In this document: positions 38,961 to 52,149 of the stretch, piece by piece
Position numbering within the stretch: position 1 is the first letter of the stretch
Layout of the letters: each line of letters opens with the position of its first letter
From: Nemania diffusa
Lineage: Eukaryota > Ascomycota > Sordariomycetes > Xylariales > Xylariaceae
NCBI GenBank assembly: GCA_038501195.1
Contig: JBBPUQ010000006.1
Location: 3,968,001 to 4,032,000 of the forward strand
DNA: 64,000 nucleotides
Reading direction: 5' to 3'
Translations under genes and position numbers: made by a program
Notes under the pieces: model-generated
The model's database searches: none
What the model saw: only the letters and a program-made list of their open reading frames with translations
What the model was told of the DNA's origin: nothing

Positions 38961-40000
38961 CAAAAAAAAATATATATATTTAAAACCAAATATTAACATT
39001 AAACAATTTTTATTTAAATAGTTAATATAATATAAAGTACTAAAATATTTTATAAAACATTAATGCAGCTAAAGTTTTAATTACTAAAAAAGCTTAAGCT
39101 AAAACTTTTGTACAAAAAAACCCTTTTATATAAATAAACTAAATTTTAAACAATATAATAATTCGATTTAATAATATCAAAAGTTTTGAAACTATAAGTA
39201 CTATAACTATTTTAATATTAATTAAACTAATCGAATTTTATATTTTAAATATACCAACTTTGTTTTTACTATTGCTATAAAATATAAATCAACTATATAT
39301 TTATTTTAATAATATATAAAACATAATTATATAACAAAATAATATAACAGTATTAATTGTATAAAAATAAAAATACTTATTTTTTAATGTTAACTAATTA
39401 AAAATTACAAATTATTTTATAAAACAAAAACTTTAAAAGTTATATTATCGATTTAAATATTTTTATATAAAAAAACTTATAAAATTATTGCAAAAAGTTA
39501 AATATAATAATATTAACGTTTTAATACTTCGAAAAATTAAAAAGTTTTATTATTATTGTTAATTATATAACTAAGCTTTAAAAAAATTTAAATTTTTACT
39601 AAAAAACAAATGCAACTTTAACTACAAAATTGTTATTAATATTATATAAATTAACAAATAATTAATTTTATATATAATTAATATAAATATTTTGTTTTAA
39701 GCAGTTAAATTTCTAAAGTTTTTAAATATATACAATATTTAAAACATATTATATTAATGTTAAATTTTAATATATTAAAAGCTATTTAATTATATTGTAT
39801 ATAATTTTAATATAAATTTTTTATTTAAAAAATTTCGTAATAATATATAACTAGTTAAAGCTTTATATAAAAAAATACTTATTAAAATATATTAAACTGT
39901 TAAAAAAGTTAAACAAATATATATATTATTTTGTTATATATTCAATATTTTATATAAAAAAATCGGTTATTATATAAACAAAAAAATAATACTACAAATA

Positions 40001-41000
40001 GTTATAAAAGCTTTAAATAATATAGCTAAACTAAACAGTTTTATATTTATTTTACTAGTTTTTAAAACTTATTTTAAAATTAATAACGATTTACTTTTTT
40101 TGTTAAAAATTATTCAAAGAGCAAAAGTTATACAAAAAGCTATAAAAATATTAAAAAGTATTTATACAAAAATTAATATTAACTAAACTATACAAACTAA
40201 AAACAAACTAGCATTATTGTATAAAGTACTTTTTTTATTTTTTTAAAATAAAATTATAATATAAAAAAAACGAAAAAGCTAAATAAAACTATATAAAATT
40301 TCTACAATTAAAAATTGTAACATTACAGTCGATATAATAAATAAACTAGCTAAATTTTATTATATATAAGTTAAACTATACTATTAACAAAAAACTATAT
40401 TTAATTTATTGTACAAAAAAAATAACTTTTTGTATAATTTTTTTTAAACTATTAAATAGCTGCAACTCTAACGCAAAAACAAACCAAAAAAATTATTTGC
40501 ATATATTAGTAACTAATACTTTGTACTAAAAAAAGTCAACAATTATACTTTAACTATATAACTAAAATAAAACAGTATTATTACTATATCTAATATATTT
40601 TTTAAACAATTAAATATAATTAAAATAAATATACTAGCAACTTAAAATATATTTTAGTTTATACAATATAATTTAAATTAATATAACTAAATAAGAATTT
40701 TTTAAACTAAATTTATATAAAAAGTTAAAAATAAAACAATCAAACTATATAAAAAGTTTAAATTAATTGTATAAAGTTATAAAAATAACAACAAAATTTA
40801 AATTTTTATATAAATATCAACAATTTAGTATATAAGTTAATAGTTTATTATAGCTTTGAAACTATTGCTAATTTAAAACTATAGCATATATATAAAGCTA
40901 TAAAATATCTTTTAAATATATATACAATTATATAACAAGTTAAACCGAAAAATTTATATTTATTTATTAAAAAAACTAAAAAATAAATACTTAGTAAATA
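40001..41000 (+). pseudogene. Decayed copia pol of copy B: integrase C-terminus and RT
   Basis: In the same frame as gag, 40,001-40,390 reads as the region after the integrase core of fungal copia polyproteins: Ala-Leu-Asn-Asn, then Phe-Ile-Leu-Leu-Val-Phe, Gln-Arg-Ala-Lys, and a Cys-Asn-Ile-Thr-Val-Asp segment. RT of the copia type follows. Tyr-Lys-Lys-Phe-Lys-Leu-Ile-Val at 40,748 corresponds to the Tyr-Glu-Lys-Ser-Arg-Leu-Val motif, then Ile-Ile-Ala-Leu and Leu-Asn-Arg-Lys-Ile-Tyr. Gag, INT and RT sharing one frame implies a single polyprotein. The integrase catalytic core upstream and the YVDD box downstream were not located. Confidence 0.75.
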
Positions 41001-42197
41001 TTATATTTTAAATTATATAACTATTATATAAATTAACTAAATTAAAATTATATTAATACAAAACTTATTATAAATATTATTACTAAAAATTAAATATAAA
41101 AATATTTATATATAATTTATATTTACTATATATTAAAAAAAAATTTAACAAATTTATAATTATAAAATTTTAAACAGATAATATTTTTAATATTATATTT
41201 AAAAAGTTTTTATATAAAAAAAAAACTAAGTTATTATTTTATATAAAACTAAAAGCAAAATTAATATTTAAATACTTTATTAAATTTAACAAAAGTAAAA
41301 TTTAAATAAACAAATAAAATTTTATTTTTATTTAATAAAAACAAACTAAACAACTATATATAATTAATTTTTGTACAAAAGATTATTTTTAACAATATAT
41401 TGCTTAATAAACTTAAAATATATATATTATATTAATATATTAACTAAAAATATTGTACAACTTATTGATTGCTATATAAATTTAAAAACTATTAAAAAAC
41501 AACGTTAAAACATTAAATGTATAAATATAATAGTAAATTAACAATATATAGCAAAAACTATATTATATACTTTTAAATTTTAGTTGTATAAAAATTTTTA
41601 TTTTTATTAATAAAGTATTTATAAATAACAAAGATTTAAATTTTTAAATTGGATTTATAATTATATTAATTAACAAAAGCTATATAAAAAACATTTTTAT
41701 AATCGAAAGTAATATTATTTATTAAAATTTAATTAAATATAAACAAGTTATATATAATATATTAGCAAATAAATTATATAGCATAGTTAATAAATTTAAC
41801 TATACTATTATATTTAGTATAACTTTTTAAAAAATCATTTATACAATAAAATTATTAACTGTATTATTAATTATATATATCAATTTTAAATTTTTGTATA
41901 AATATTTAATTAAACTAAAAACTATATAAAAAAAGCAACTTATAATCAATATTATGTTATTTTAAAAAACATACAAAAATTGTAAAATTATAAAAATATA
42001 TTAAATTAATAGCAAAAATAACCCAATAAACATTTGTATAAAAAAAGCACTTAATTAAACATTAAAAAAGCTAGTTAGTATAAATAAACTAGTTATATAA
42101 ATAAAAGTATATATAAATTAGTTAAATAGTAAAAAAAATAATAAAAAATTAGTTAACATTAAAACTAAAGTTATTATATAAAAAAAAGAATTTTTAG

Positions 42198-42505
42198 TAT
42201 TAAATTAATAATTTAATAAAACTTGTACATATGTACTAAGTATGTACAACTAGAACTTAAACTAGGACCTTTATTAAATAACTAAATAAATAAAAAATAC
42301 AAGAACCCACTAGGATCTACAGGACCCACAGGTCTCATGCATACATATATGTAAATAACCTGTGTACAACTTTTTTAGTCGTACTTCTTTTTGTAAAATA
42401 CATACATGAATTAATATAGAACTTTAAAACCTAGAAACAAACCCTAAACCTTACAGATTACTCCAAATCCTTTTGTGTACATATATATAAAAAGTTCTAT
42501 TAACA
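42198..42505 (+). repeat. 3' LTR of copia copy B
   Basis: Equal in length to the 5' LTR. It keeps GTACATATGTACTAAGTATG near the start and the terminal TTAACA. The TG start is mutated to TA. A purine tract (about 42,180-42,190) precedes it, as expected for the plus-strand primer. TAATAAAACTT near the start and AAGTTCTATTA near the end make extended inverted ends within the LTR. Confidence 0.93.
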
Positions 42506-42510
42506 AATAT

Positions 42511-42900
42511 AATAATTTATATAAATTATTAATTATAAATTAAAACTTATATATTTAATTATAATAAAATTTTATAATTTTTATTAATTTATAAAAATTA
42601 TTATTTTTAAAAAAACTTATTTTATAAAATTTATAATAAAAAAACTTTAATTAAATTTTATAATTTTAATTATAATTTTATTTATAATTTTATATATTTA
42701 TATAATTTATATAATATATATATATAATTTAAGTTTTTTTTTTTTTTTTTTAAAGTTTTTAATTAATAAAATTATTTAATTAATTTTTATATTTATTATA
42801 ATTATAACAGTTATTTTAATAAAAATAAACTTTATATTATAATAAATTTTATTAATAATAAAATAAAAATAAATAATAAATTAAAATTAAAATTTAAATT
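42511..42900 (+). repeat. Direct repeat of 31,906-32,540 (right end of element X)
   Basis: It matches 31,906-32,540 in the same orientation, with a shorter tail. It lies immediately after the target duplication of copia copy B. Most simply, copy B inserted just inside the right-hand terminal repeat of X. The rest of X up to the resumption of copia copy E at about 43,005 is not readable. Confidence 0.45.
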
Positions 42901-43004
42901 AAATAAATTTTTTTTATTAATTTTAAACTAGTTTTTTATTTTATATTATATTTTAAAATTTAATATATAATTTTATTTTAAGTAATATATTTTAATATAG
43001 TTTT

Positions 43005-44030
43005 TTTTAAATTATTAAATAATTATAATTTTAATATAAAAATAAATTAAAAAAGTTTTATTATATTTATTAATAATTAATATTTAAATTATATAATAAA
43101 AATAAAATAATATAATTAAACAAAAGTTTTTTAAATTAAATTTATATAAAATATAAATAAAAAAATGTTTAAATTATATTAAATTATAAAAATAATAATA
43201 AAATTTAAATTTATATATAAACTTTAATAATTTATTATAACTTTAAAACTATTATTAATATAAAATTATAAAATATTATTTAATTATATATATAATTATA
43301 TAAAAAATTAAATTAAAAATATTTATATTTATTTATTAAAAATAAATATTTTATAAATATTATATAATTATTATTAAAAATTAAATATAAAAATTTTAAT
43401 ATATAATTTATATTTAATATATATTTAAAAAAATAACTTTATAAATTTATAATTAAAACTTTTAAAAAATAATATTTTTAATATTATATTTAAATTATTT
43501 TTATATAAAATTAAAACTAAAATTAATATTTAAATAATTTATTAAATTTATAAAAATAAAATTTATATAAATAAATTAATTTTTTTTATTTATAAAAATA
43601 ATTATTATATAAATTTAAAAATTATTAAAAATAATATTAAAAAATTAAACTTATAAATATATTAATAAATTAATAATATATAAAAAAATTATAATTAATA
43701 TTTTTAAATTTTAATTAAATAAAAATGTAAATTTTTAATTTAAATTTATAATTATATTAAATTATAAAAACTATATAAAAATAATAATATTTATTAAATT
43801 TTAATTAAAAATAAATATATTTTTTTAATATATTTATAAATAAAATAATTAATAAATTTAATTAAATAATTATATTATTAATTAAATATAAAAAAACAAT
43901 TTAATATAAATAAATTAATTATTTAAATAAAAATATATATAAATTAATTAATATTAAAATTAAAATTAAAGTTTATATATAAAAGAAATTATTAAAAAAT
44001 TAAATAAATAAAAAAGAAAAAAAAATATTA
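43005..44030 (+). mobile_element. Old copia copy E, 3' part
   Basis: Internal copia sequence parallel to copy B from the equivalent of about 40,600. 43,110-43,140 matches the RT region at about 40,690-40,720, 43,190-43,260 matches 40,790-40,870, and 43,920-43,990 matches about 42,100-42,170. It resumes where copy A (29,500-31,905) stops, so the two are read as halves of one element. At the 3' end only a scrap of LTR is left (about 43,985-44,030). Confidence 0.6.
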
Positions 44031-44638
44031 TATTTAAATTATATAATTATTATATAAATAAATTAATTTAAAATATATTATAATTTTAATTATAAAATAT
44101 TAAATATAAATATATTTATATATAATTTAAATTTATTATATATTAAAAAAAGCATTAATAAATTTATTATTATAAATTTTAAATTAATAATATTATATTA
44201 AAAAAGCTTTTATATAAATTTAATAATAAATAAATAATATATTAATAATAAAAAAAATTTAATATATATTTATATTATAAAAGCTTTTTATTTTAATAAA
44301 ATAAAATAATTAATAAAATTTAATAAATATTAAAATTAAAAATATTATTTAAAATTTTTTATTAAATTAATAATTTAATTTAATTTATATTTTTAAATAT
44401 ATAATTAAAAGTTTAATTATATTATTAAATAAATATTAAATAATTTTTATTTTATAATTTATAAATTTTATAAATTTTATATAAATAAATATTAATTTAA
44501 AATTTAAAGTTAATATATATAAATAAAGTTTTATTAATATTAAAAAGTTTATTTTAAAAAATATTTATTATATTTATAAATATTTAATAAATAAATTAAT
44601 ATAATAAAACTTTTATTATAATTTATTATTAATTAAAT
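44020..44638 (+). mobile_element. Further copia internal fragment
   Basis: It restarts at the equivalent of about 41,000 in copy B (AATATTATATTTAAATTATATAATTATTATATAA) and can be followed for a few hundred bases. A second fragment of the same region directly after copy E implies a separate, truncated insertion or a duplication. Limits are approximate; the right end is cut by copia copy C. Confidence 0.4.
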
Positions 44639-44946
44639 TATTAATAAAACATTTTATATATATATATATAAAAAGATTTAAAATAATTTATAAAGTTTAA
44701 AATTTATTTTTAAGTTTTAAAATTTTATATTAATTTATATATATATTTTATAAAAAAAAATATAATTAAAAAAATTATATATAAATTATTTATATATATA
44801 TATATATAAAATTTATAAATTTTATAAATTTTAATAAATTTTTATATTTTTTATTTATTTAATTATTTAATAAAAATTTTAGTTTAAATTTTAATTATAT
44901 ATATTTAATATATATATATAAATTTTATTAAATTATTAATTTAATA
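44639..44946 (-). repeat. LTR of copia copy C (3' LTR in element orientation)
   Basis: Starts TATTAATAAAAC (from TGTTAATAGAAC) and ends AAATTATTAATTTAATA (from ..TTTAACA). It contains one long TATATATATATA stretch where copy B keeps GTACATATATGTATGCATG on the complementary strand. Confidence 0.9.
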
Positions 44947-47900
44947 TTAAAGCTTTTTTTTTTTATATAATAATTTTAATTTTAATATTAATTAATTTTT
45001 TGTTATTTTTTTTTATTATTTAATCAATTTATATATATTTTTATTTATATAATTTATTTATTTATATTAATTAGTTTTTTTAATATTTAATTAAATATTT
45101 TTTTTATATTAATATTTATTAAGTTATTTTTATTATTAATTTAATATATTTTTATAATTTTATAATTTTTATATATTTTTTAAATTAATATAATATTAAT
45201 TATAAGTTATTTTTTTTATATAATTTTTAATTTAATTAAATATTTATATAAAAATTTAAAATCGATATATATAACTAATAATATAATTAATAGTTTTATT
45301 ATATAAATAATTTTTTAAAAAATTATATTAAATATAATAATATAATTAAATTTATTAATGATATTATATAATTATTTATTAATATATTATATATAATTTA
45401 TTTATATTTAATTAAATTTTAATAAATAATTTTATTTTTAATTATAAAAATATTTTTTATAAAACTTTTATTAATTAATATAATTACAAATTTAATTTAA
45501 AAATTTAAATTTTTATTATTTATAAATATTTTATTAATAAAAATAAAAATTTTTATATAATTAAAATTTAAAAATATATAATATAATTTTTATTATATAT
45601 TATTAATTTATTATTATATTTATATATTTAATATTTTAATGTTATTTTTTAATAGTTTTTAAATTTATATATTAATTAATAAGTTATATAATATTTTTAA
45701 TTAATATATTAATATAATATATATATTTTAAATTTATTAAATAATATATTATTAAAAATAGTTTTTTATATAAAAATTAATAATATATAATTATTTGATT
45801 TATTTTTATTAAATTAAAAAAAAAATCATATTTATTTATTTAGATTTTATTTTTATTAAATTTAATAAAATATTTAAATATTAATTTTATTTTTAGTTTT
45901 ATATAAAATAATAACTTAGTTTTTTTTTTATATAAAGATTTTTTAAATATAATATTAAAAATATTATTTATTTAAAGTTTTATAATTATAAATTTATTAA
46001 ATTATTTTTTAATATATAATAAATATAAATTATATTTAAATATTTTTATATTTAATTTTTAATAATAATATTTATAATAAATTTTATATTAATATAATTT
46101 TAATTTAATTAATTTATATAATAATTATATAAATAAAATATAATATTTATTAAATTTTAATTTTTTTAGTTTTTTTAATAAATAGATATAAATTTTATAG
46201 TTTAATTTATTATATAATTATATATATATTTTAAAAATATTTTATAATTTTATATATATATATTATAGTTTTAAATTAATAATAATTTTAAAACTATAAT
46301 AAATTATTAATTTATATATTAAATTATTAATATTTATATAAAAATTTAAACTTTGTTATTATTTTTATAACTTTATATAATTTAATTATTTTATTTTTAA
46401 CTTTTTATATAAATTTAATTTAAAAATTTTTTATTTAATTATATTAATTTAAATTATATTATATAAATTAAAATATATTTTAAATTATTAATATATTTAT
46501 TTTAGTTATATTTAATTATTAAAAAAATATATTAAATATAATAATTATATTATTTTATTTTAATTATATAATTAAAATATAATTATTAATTTTTTTTAAT
46601 ATAAAATATTAATTATTAATAAATATAAATAACTTTTTTAGTTTATTTTTATATTAAAGTTATAACTATTTAATAATTTAAAAAAAATTATATAAAAAGT
46701 TATTTTTTTTATATAATAAATTAAATATAATTTTTTATTACTAATATAATTTAATTTATATATAATAAAATTTAGCTAATTTATTTATTATATTAATTAT
46801 AATATTATAATTTTTAATTATAAAAATTTTATATAATTTTATTTAGTTTTTATATTTTTTTTATATTATAATTTTATTTTAAAAAAATAAAAAAAATATT
46901 TTATATAATAATACTAATTTATTTTTAATTTATATAATTTAGTTAATATTAATTTTTATATAAATATTTTTTAATATTTTTATATTTTTTTATATAGTTT
47001 TTACTTTTTAAATAATTTTTAATAAAAAAAATAAATCGCTATTAATTTTAAAATAAACTTTAAAAATTAATAAAATAAATATAAAACTATTTAATTTAAT
47101 TATATTATTTAAAACTTTTATAATTATTTATAATATTATTTTTTTATTTATATAATAATTAATTTTTTTATATAAAATATTAAATATATAATAAAATAAT
47201 ATATTTATTTATTTAATTTTTTTAATAATTTAATATATTTTAATAAATATTTTTTTATATAAAGTTTTAATTAATTATATATTATTATAAAATTTTTTAA
47301 ATAAAAGATTTATATTAAAATTATATATAATATAATTAAATAACTTTTAATATATTAAAATTTAATATTAATATAATATATTTTAAATATTATATATATT
47401 TAAAAACTTTAAAAATTTAGCTATTTAAAATAAAATATTTATATTAATTATATATAAAATTAATTATTTATTAATTTATATAATATTAATAATAATTTTA
47501 TACTTAAAATTATATTTATTTTTTAATAAAAATTTAAATCTTTTTAAAATTTAGTTATATAATTAATAATAATAATAAAATTTTTTAATTTTTTAAAATA
47601 TTAAAATATTAATATTATTATATTTAATTTTTTATAATAATTTTATAAATTTTTTTATATAAAAATATTTAAATTAACAATATAATTTTTAAAATTTTTA
47701 TTTTATAAAATAATTTATAGTTTTTAATTAGTTAATATTAAAAAATAAATACTTTTATTTTTATATAATTAATATTATTATATTATTTTATTATATAATT
47801 ATATTTTATATATTATTAAAATAAGTATATAATTAATTTATATTTTATAATAATAATAAAATTAAAATTAATATATTTAAAATATAAAATTTAATTAATT

Positions 47901-50236
47901 TAATTAATATTAAAATTATTATAATATTTATAATTTTAAAACTTTTAATATTATTAAATCAAATTATTATATTATTTAAAATTTAGTTTATTTATATAAA
48001 AAAGTTTTTTTATATAAAAGTTTTAGTTTAAACTTTTTTAATAATTAAAATTTTAGCTATATTAATATTTTATAAAATATTTTAATATTTTATATTATAT
48101 TAATTATTTAAATAAAAATTATTTAATATTAATATTTAATTTTAAATATATATATATTTTTTTTATTATATAATAAAAATATATTAAATTTATTAAAAAT
48201 TAAACTGTTTTATTTTTAGTTTTAAAATTTAAATTGTTATTAAATTTATTATTATATAAAAAGTTTTTATTACTTTTATAATTTAATATAAATATATTAT
48301 ATTTTTTATATAATAAAGTTTTTTATTTTAAAATATTATATATAATAAAATATTACTTTTTTATTTTTAATTTTTTTTATTAATTATAATTAATAAATTA
48401 ATAATTAAGCTTTTTATAAATAAAACATTTTTTGTTATTTTTATTATTTTTATTATATAATTATTATACTTTTTAATAAAAAATTTTTTAAAGCTATAAT
48501 TATATAATTATTTTAAATATTTAATATTATATTATTTATTAATAAAATAAATATTTATTATATAATAATAGTTTATTTTTTTAATTAAAAAAAATCTATA
48601 ATATTATTTATAAATTAAAAAATAAAGCTTTATATATAAATTTTTAATTAATTAAAATAAATTTAAGCTTAAATATATTAAAATATATTTATATAACTAT
48701 TATATAAAATTATATTTTTTTATAATAACTAAATTTTAAAATATATTATATAAATTAAAATTTATTAATTATAGTTTTTAATATTTTAAATATTATTTTT
48801 ATTAAATTATTTTATTTTATTTATATAAAAATAATAATAATTTAATTAATTTAATATTAATTATAATTAATTATTATATTAAAATAATTATTAAATATTA
48901 TATAAATTTTAATTTATTTATATATTAAATTAATATAATTAAAATAATATTATTTAGCTTTTTTTTTTAATATAAAAAAAAATATTATATAATATTATTT
49001 TTTAATAATTTTAAATTAATAATATATTAAAATAAAAATTCGAGGTTTATTATATAATATATTATATAATTTATTATTATAATTTTAATTAAACTATTAT
49101 ATTTTAATAAATATAATAAATTAAGCTGTTTTAATTAAATTATTATAAATAATTTAAATAAAAAAAATTTTATATAATTAATTTTTATATATAAATAAAA
49201 ATATAAAATATATAATAAAAATTTTAAAAATAAATATAAATTTTTAAATTTTTATTTATATAAAAAAAATAAATATTTAATTATTTATATTAAATATTAA
49301 AATATATATTAATATTATTAATTTTAATATAATTAGTTATAATATTAACAAATTTATTTATATAATAAAAAGTTCTAATATATTGATTAATATAAATATT
49401 AAAATTAATATTATTTATATAAATATATTATTGTTTAATTTATTATTATTTTTATTTTTATATTTTTAAAAAATATAAATAAATTTATTATTATATATTA
49501 TATTATATAATTAAATATTTAAATTATTTTTAATTATAATATTAAATTTTTGTTTAAATATATAATTAATATTTATAAATATAAATTTTATTTATTTATT
49601 AAAATTTATTGTAAATATTTATATAAACTGTTTTTTTTAAATTTTTAATTATATATAGTTATATAAATATTATATAAAATATATTATTAATTTTATAAAT
49701 TTTACAAAAATATTAAAATTAATAGTTATATTTTAATATTTTATATTTGTTTTTTTTTTTAAATTTTTATTTAAATATTACTATTTTTAGCTATATTTTT
49801 ATATATAAAGTTATTTTTATTATATAAAGCTATTATATTATTATTTTAAATTTATTTAATTATTATAGCAATTATTATTATTACTGCTTTTATTGTTAAT
49901 ATTAATATAATTATAAAAAATAAAAAAATAAAAAAATAAAAATTATAAAATAAATAAAATAGTTAAAAAAATAAATATATAAAATAATTTATAGTTTTAT
50001 TAATTTTTATATAAAAATTAATTAAATTATTATAAAAAAAACTTTAATTTTTTAATAATTAAGTTTTATTTATTTAATAATTAATTTAATATATTTGTAA
50101 TTAATTAATAAAAATAGTAATTTATTTTTTATATAAAAAGAAAAAAAAATATAGTACAAAAGTTATTTTTAATAATAATTAATTTCTGCTTTTTTATTTT
50201 ATTAATTTATAATTATATTTTATAATTATTAATTAA

Positions 50237-50544
50237 TATTAATAAAACTTTATATATATATATATATAAAAAGATTTAAAATAATTTATAAAATTTAAAT
50301 TTTATTTTTAAATTTTAAAATTTTATATTAATTTATATATATATTTTATAAAAAAAAATATAATTAAAAAAGTTATATATAAATTATTTATATATATATA
50401 TATATAAAATTTATAAGTTTTATAAATTTTAATAAGTTTTTATATTTTTTATTTATTTAATTATTTAATAAAAATTATAATTTAAGTTTTAATTATATAT
50501 ATTTAATATATATATATAAGTTTTATTAAATTATTAATTTAATA
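50237..50544 (-). repeat. LTR of copia copy C (5' LTR in element orientation)
   Basis: 308 bp, nearly identical to 44,639-44,946. The remaining differences are A/G (for example AAGTTTTATAAATTT against AAATTTTATAAATTT). Both are the mutated reverse complement of the copy B LTR. Confidence 0.9.
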
Positions 50545-52149
50545 TAAATTATATTAATAATTATAATTATATAATATTTGTTTTATTAATAAATTAATTA
50601 AATAATTTATAAATAAATATTATAATTAATATTAAATTGATTATAATATAAATATAATAATTAATTAATATAATAATTATATAAATATATTTATATATTT
50701 TTAAATTTAAAATTATTTTAATTATTTAAAAAGTTTATATATAAAATATTATTATTTTTATTTTTATATAATATTATAATTTTGATTTAATTAAAAATTT
50801 ATTTATTATTATATATTAAATATATATAATAATTTAAAATTTTTATATAAAAACTTTAAATATAAAAAAATTATTTTAATTAAATTAATATAATTTAAAG
50901 TTTTTATTTTTATATTTATTAAATATTTTAAATTAAATATATATTATATAATTATATAAATATTTTATTTTAAATAATAAAAAATTTAAAATATATTATA
51001 TTAATATTAAATTTTTTTTTTTATAATATATATTTAATTAAAATATTATATTTAAAAATAATTATTAAAATATAATATATTATTTATAAAATTATATAAA
51101 TTTATATATAATTTTATTATATATTAAAAACTTTATATAAAAATATTAAATAGTTATTTATTTAATTAAAAATTATATTTATTATAAAATATTAAAAATT
51201 AATTTTTTTTATATATTTTTAAAAAATTTAAATTATTATAATTATTTTAGAATTTCTTTTATAAATTATAACTTTATTTAAAATTATAAAATATAATTTT
51301 AAATCTTTAAATTTATAAAAATAAAATCTTTTAATTAAATTATATAAAATATTATAAAAATAAAAATAAAATAAAATAATTTATATTTATTACATTTTAA
51401 TAAAATTTTAATAAATTTAATATTTTAATTTTTTTTATTATATTAGCTGTTTTAAATAAAAAATTATATTATTTATATTAATATATAATAAAAAAAAAAT
51501 TTTTTTTGTTAATAATAAATATTTTATTATATAAATTTAAAAATACTTTTATAATTTATTAATTTTATTAAAAAATTATATATTAAATTAATATTAATTA
51601 TTATATAATTATTAATAAATTAATTATAATAATATTATATTTTAATAAAATATTAATAAATTAATAAAAATAATTATATAATTATAACTATTTAATTTTA
51701 AAAATAAATATATAATAATATAAATAAATTATTTTTAAAGAAATATTTTAATAAACTTTTTATTATTTATTTAATTTTTTGCTATTAAAATTAAATTTAA
51801 TTATTTCGTTATAATTTTATTATTTATTTAAATAATAAATTTTAATAAATTTATAATTAAAATTTTAAAATAATAATATTTTAAATATTATATTTAAATA
51901 ATATTTATAAATAATAATTAAATTATTATTTTATATAAAAATAAATTAAATATTTATATTATATTATTATATTAAATATAAATATTATATAATTTATTAA
52001 TTATTATATAAATTAAAAAATTATAAAAAATTATAAAAACTTTTATATTTATTTATTAAATATATAATAATAATATTAATATTAAAATTTAAATTAAATT
52101 TATATTTATATTAATTAATAACAACTATATAAATAATATATTATTAATT
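50545..52149. other. AT-only core, unassigned
   Basis: Nearly pure A/T with isolated AAGTTT or AGCTG words. No repeat partner or coding trace could be recognised by eye. It lies between copia copies C and D. Confidence 0.4.

Larger units (their letters stand above)
36595..42505 (+). mobile_element. Ty1/copia LTR retrotransposon, copy B (complete)
   Basis: A 5.9-kb element with two 308-bp direct LTRs of identical length (offset 5,603 at both ends). The 5' LTR starts TGTTAA and the 3' LTR ends TTAACA. The 5-bp target duplication AATAT is intact on both sides (36,590-36,594 and 42,506-42,510). Gag, integrase C-terminal and RT relics lie in one plus-strand frame in the order Gag-INT-RT, which is the copia order. 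It retains much more G+C than its surroundings, so it is the youngest insertion here and lies inside older DNA. Confidence 0.95.
44639..50544 (-). mobile_element. Ty1/copia LTR retrotransposon, copy C (complete, inverted, saturated)
   Basis: A 5.9-kb reverse-orientation copy of the copy B family. Its LTRs (44,639-44,946 and 50,237-50,544) are both 308 bp, offset by 5,598 at both ends, and match the reverse complement of the B LTRs with transitions only. The target duplication TAAAT is present on both sides (44,634-44,638 and 50,545-50,549). Internal DNA at 44,991-45,230 mirrors 41,940-42,170 of copy B. Almost all G/C has been lost, so no domain is readable. It differs in length from copy B by only about 5 bp. 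Confidence 0.93.
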
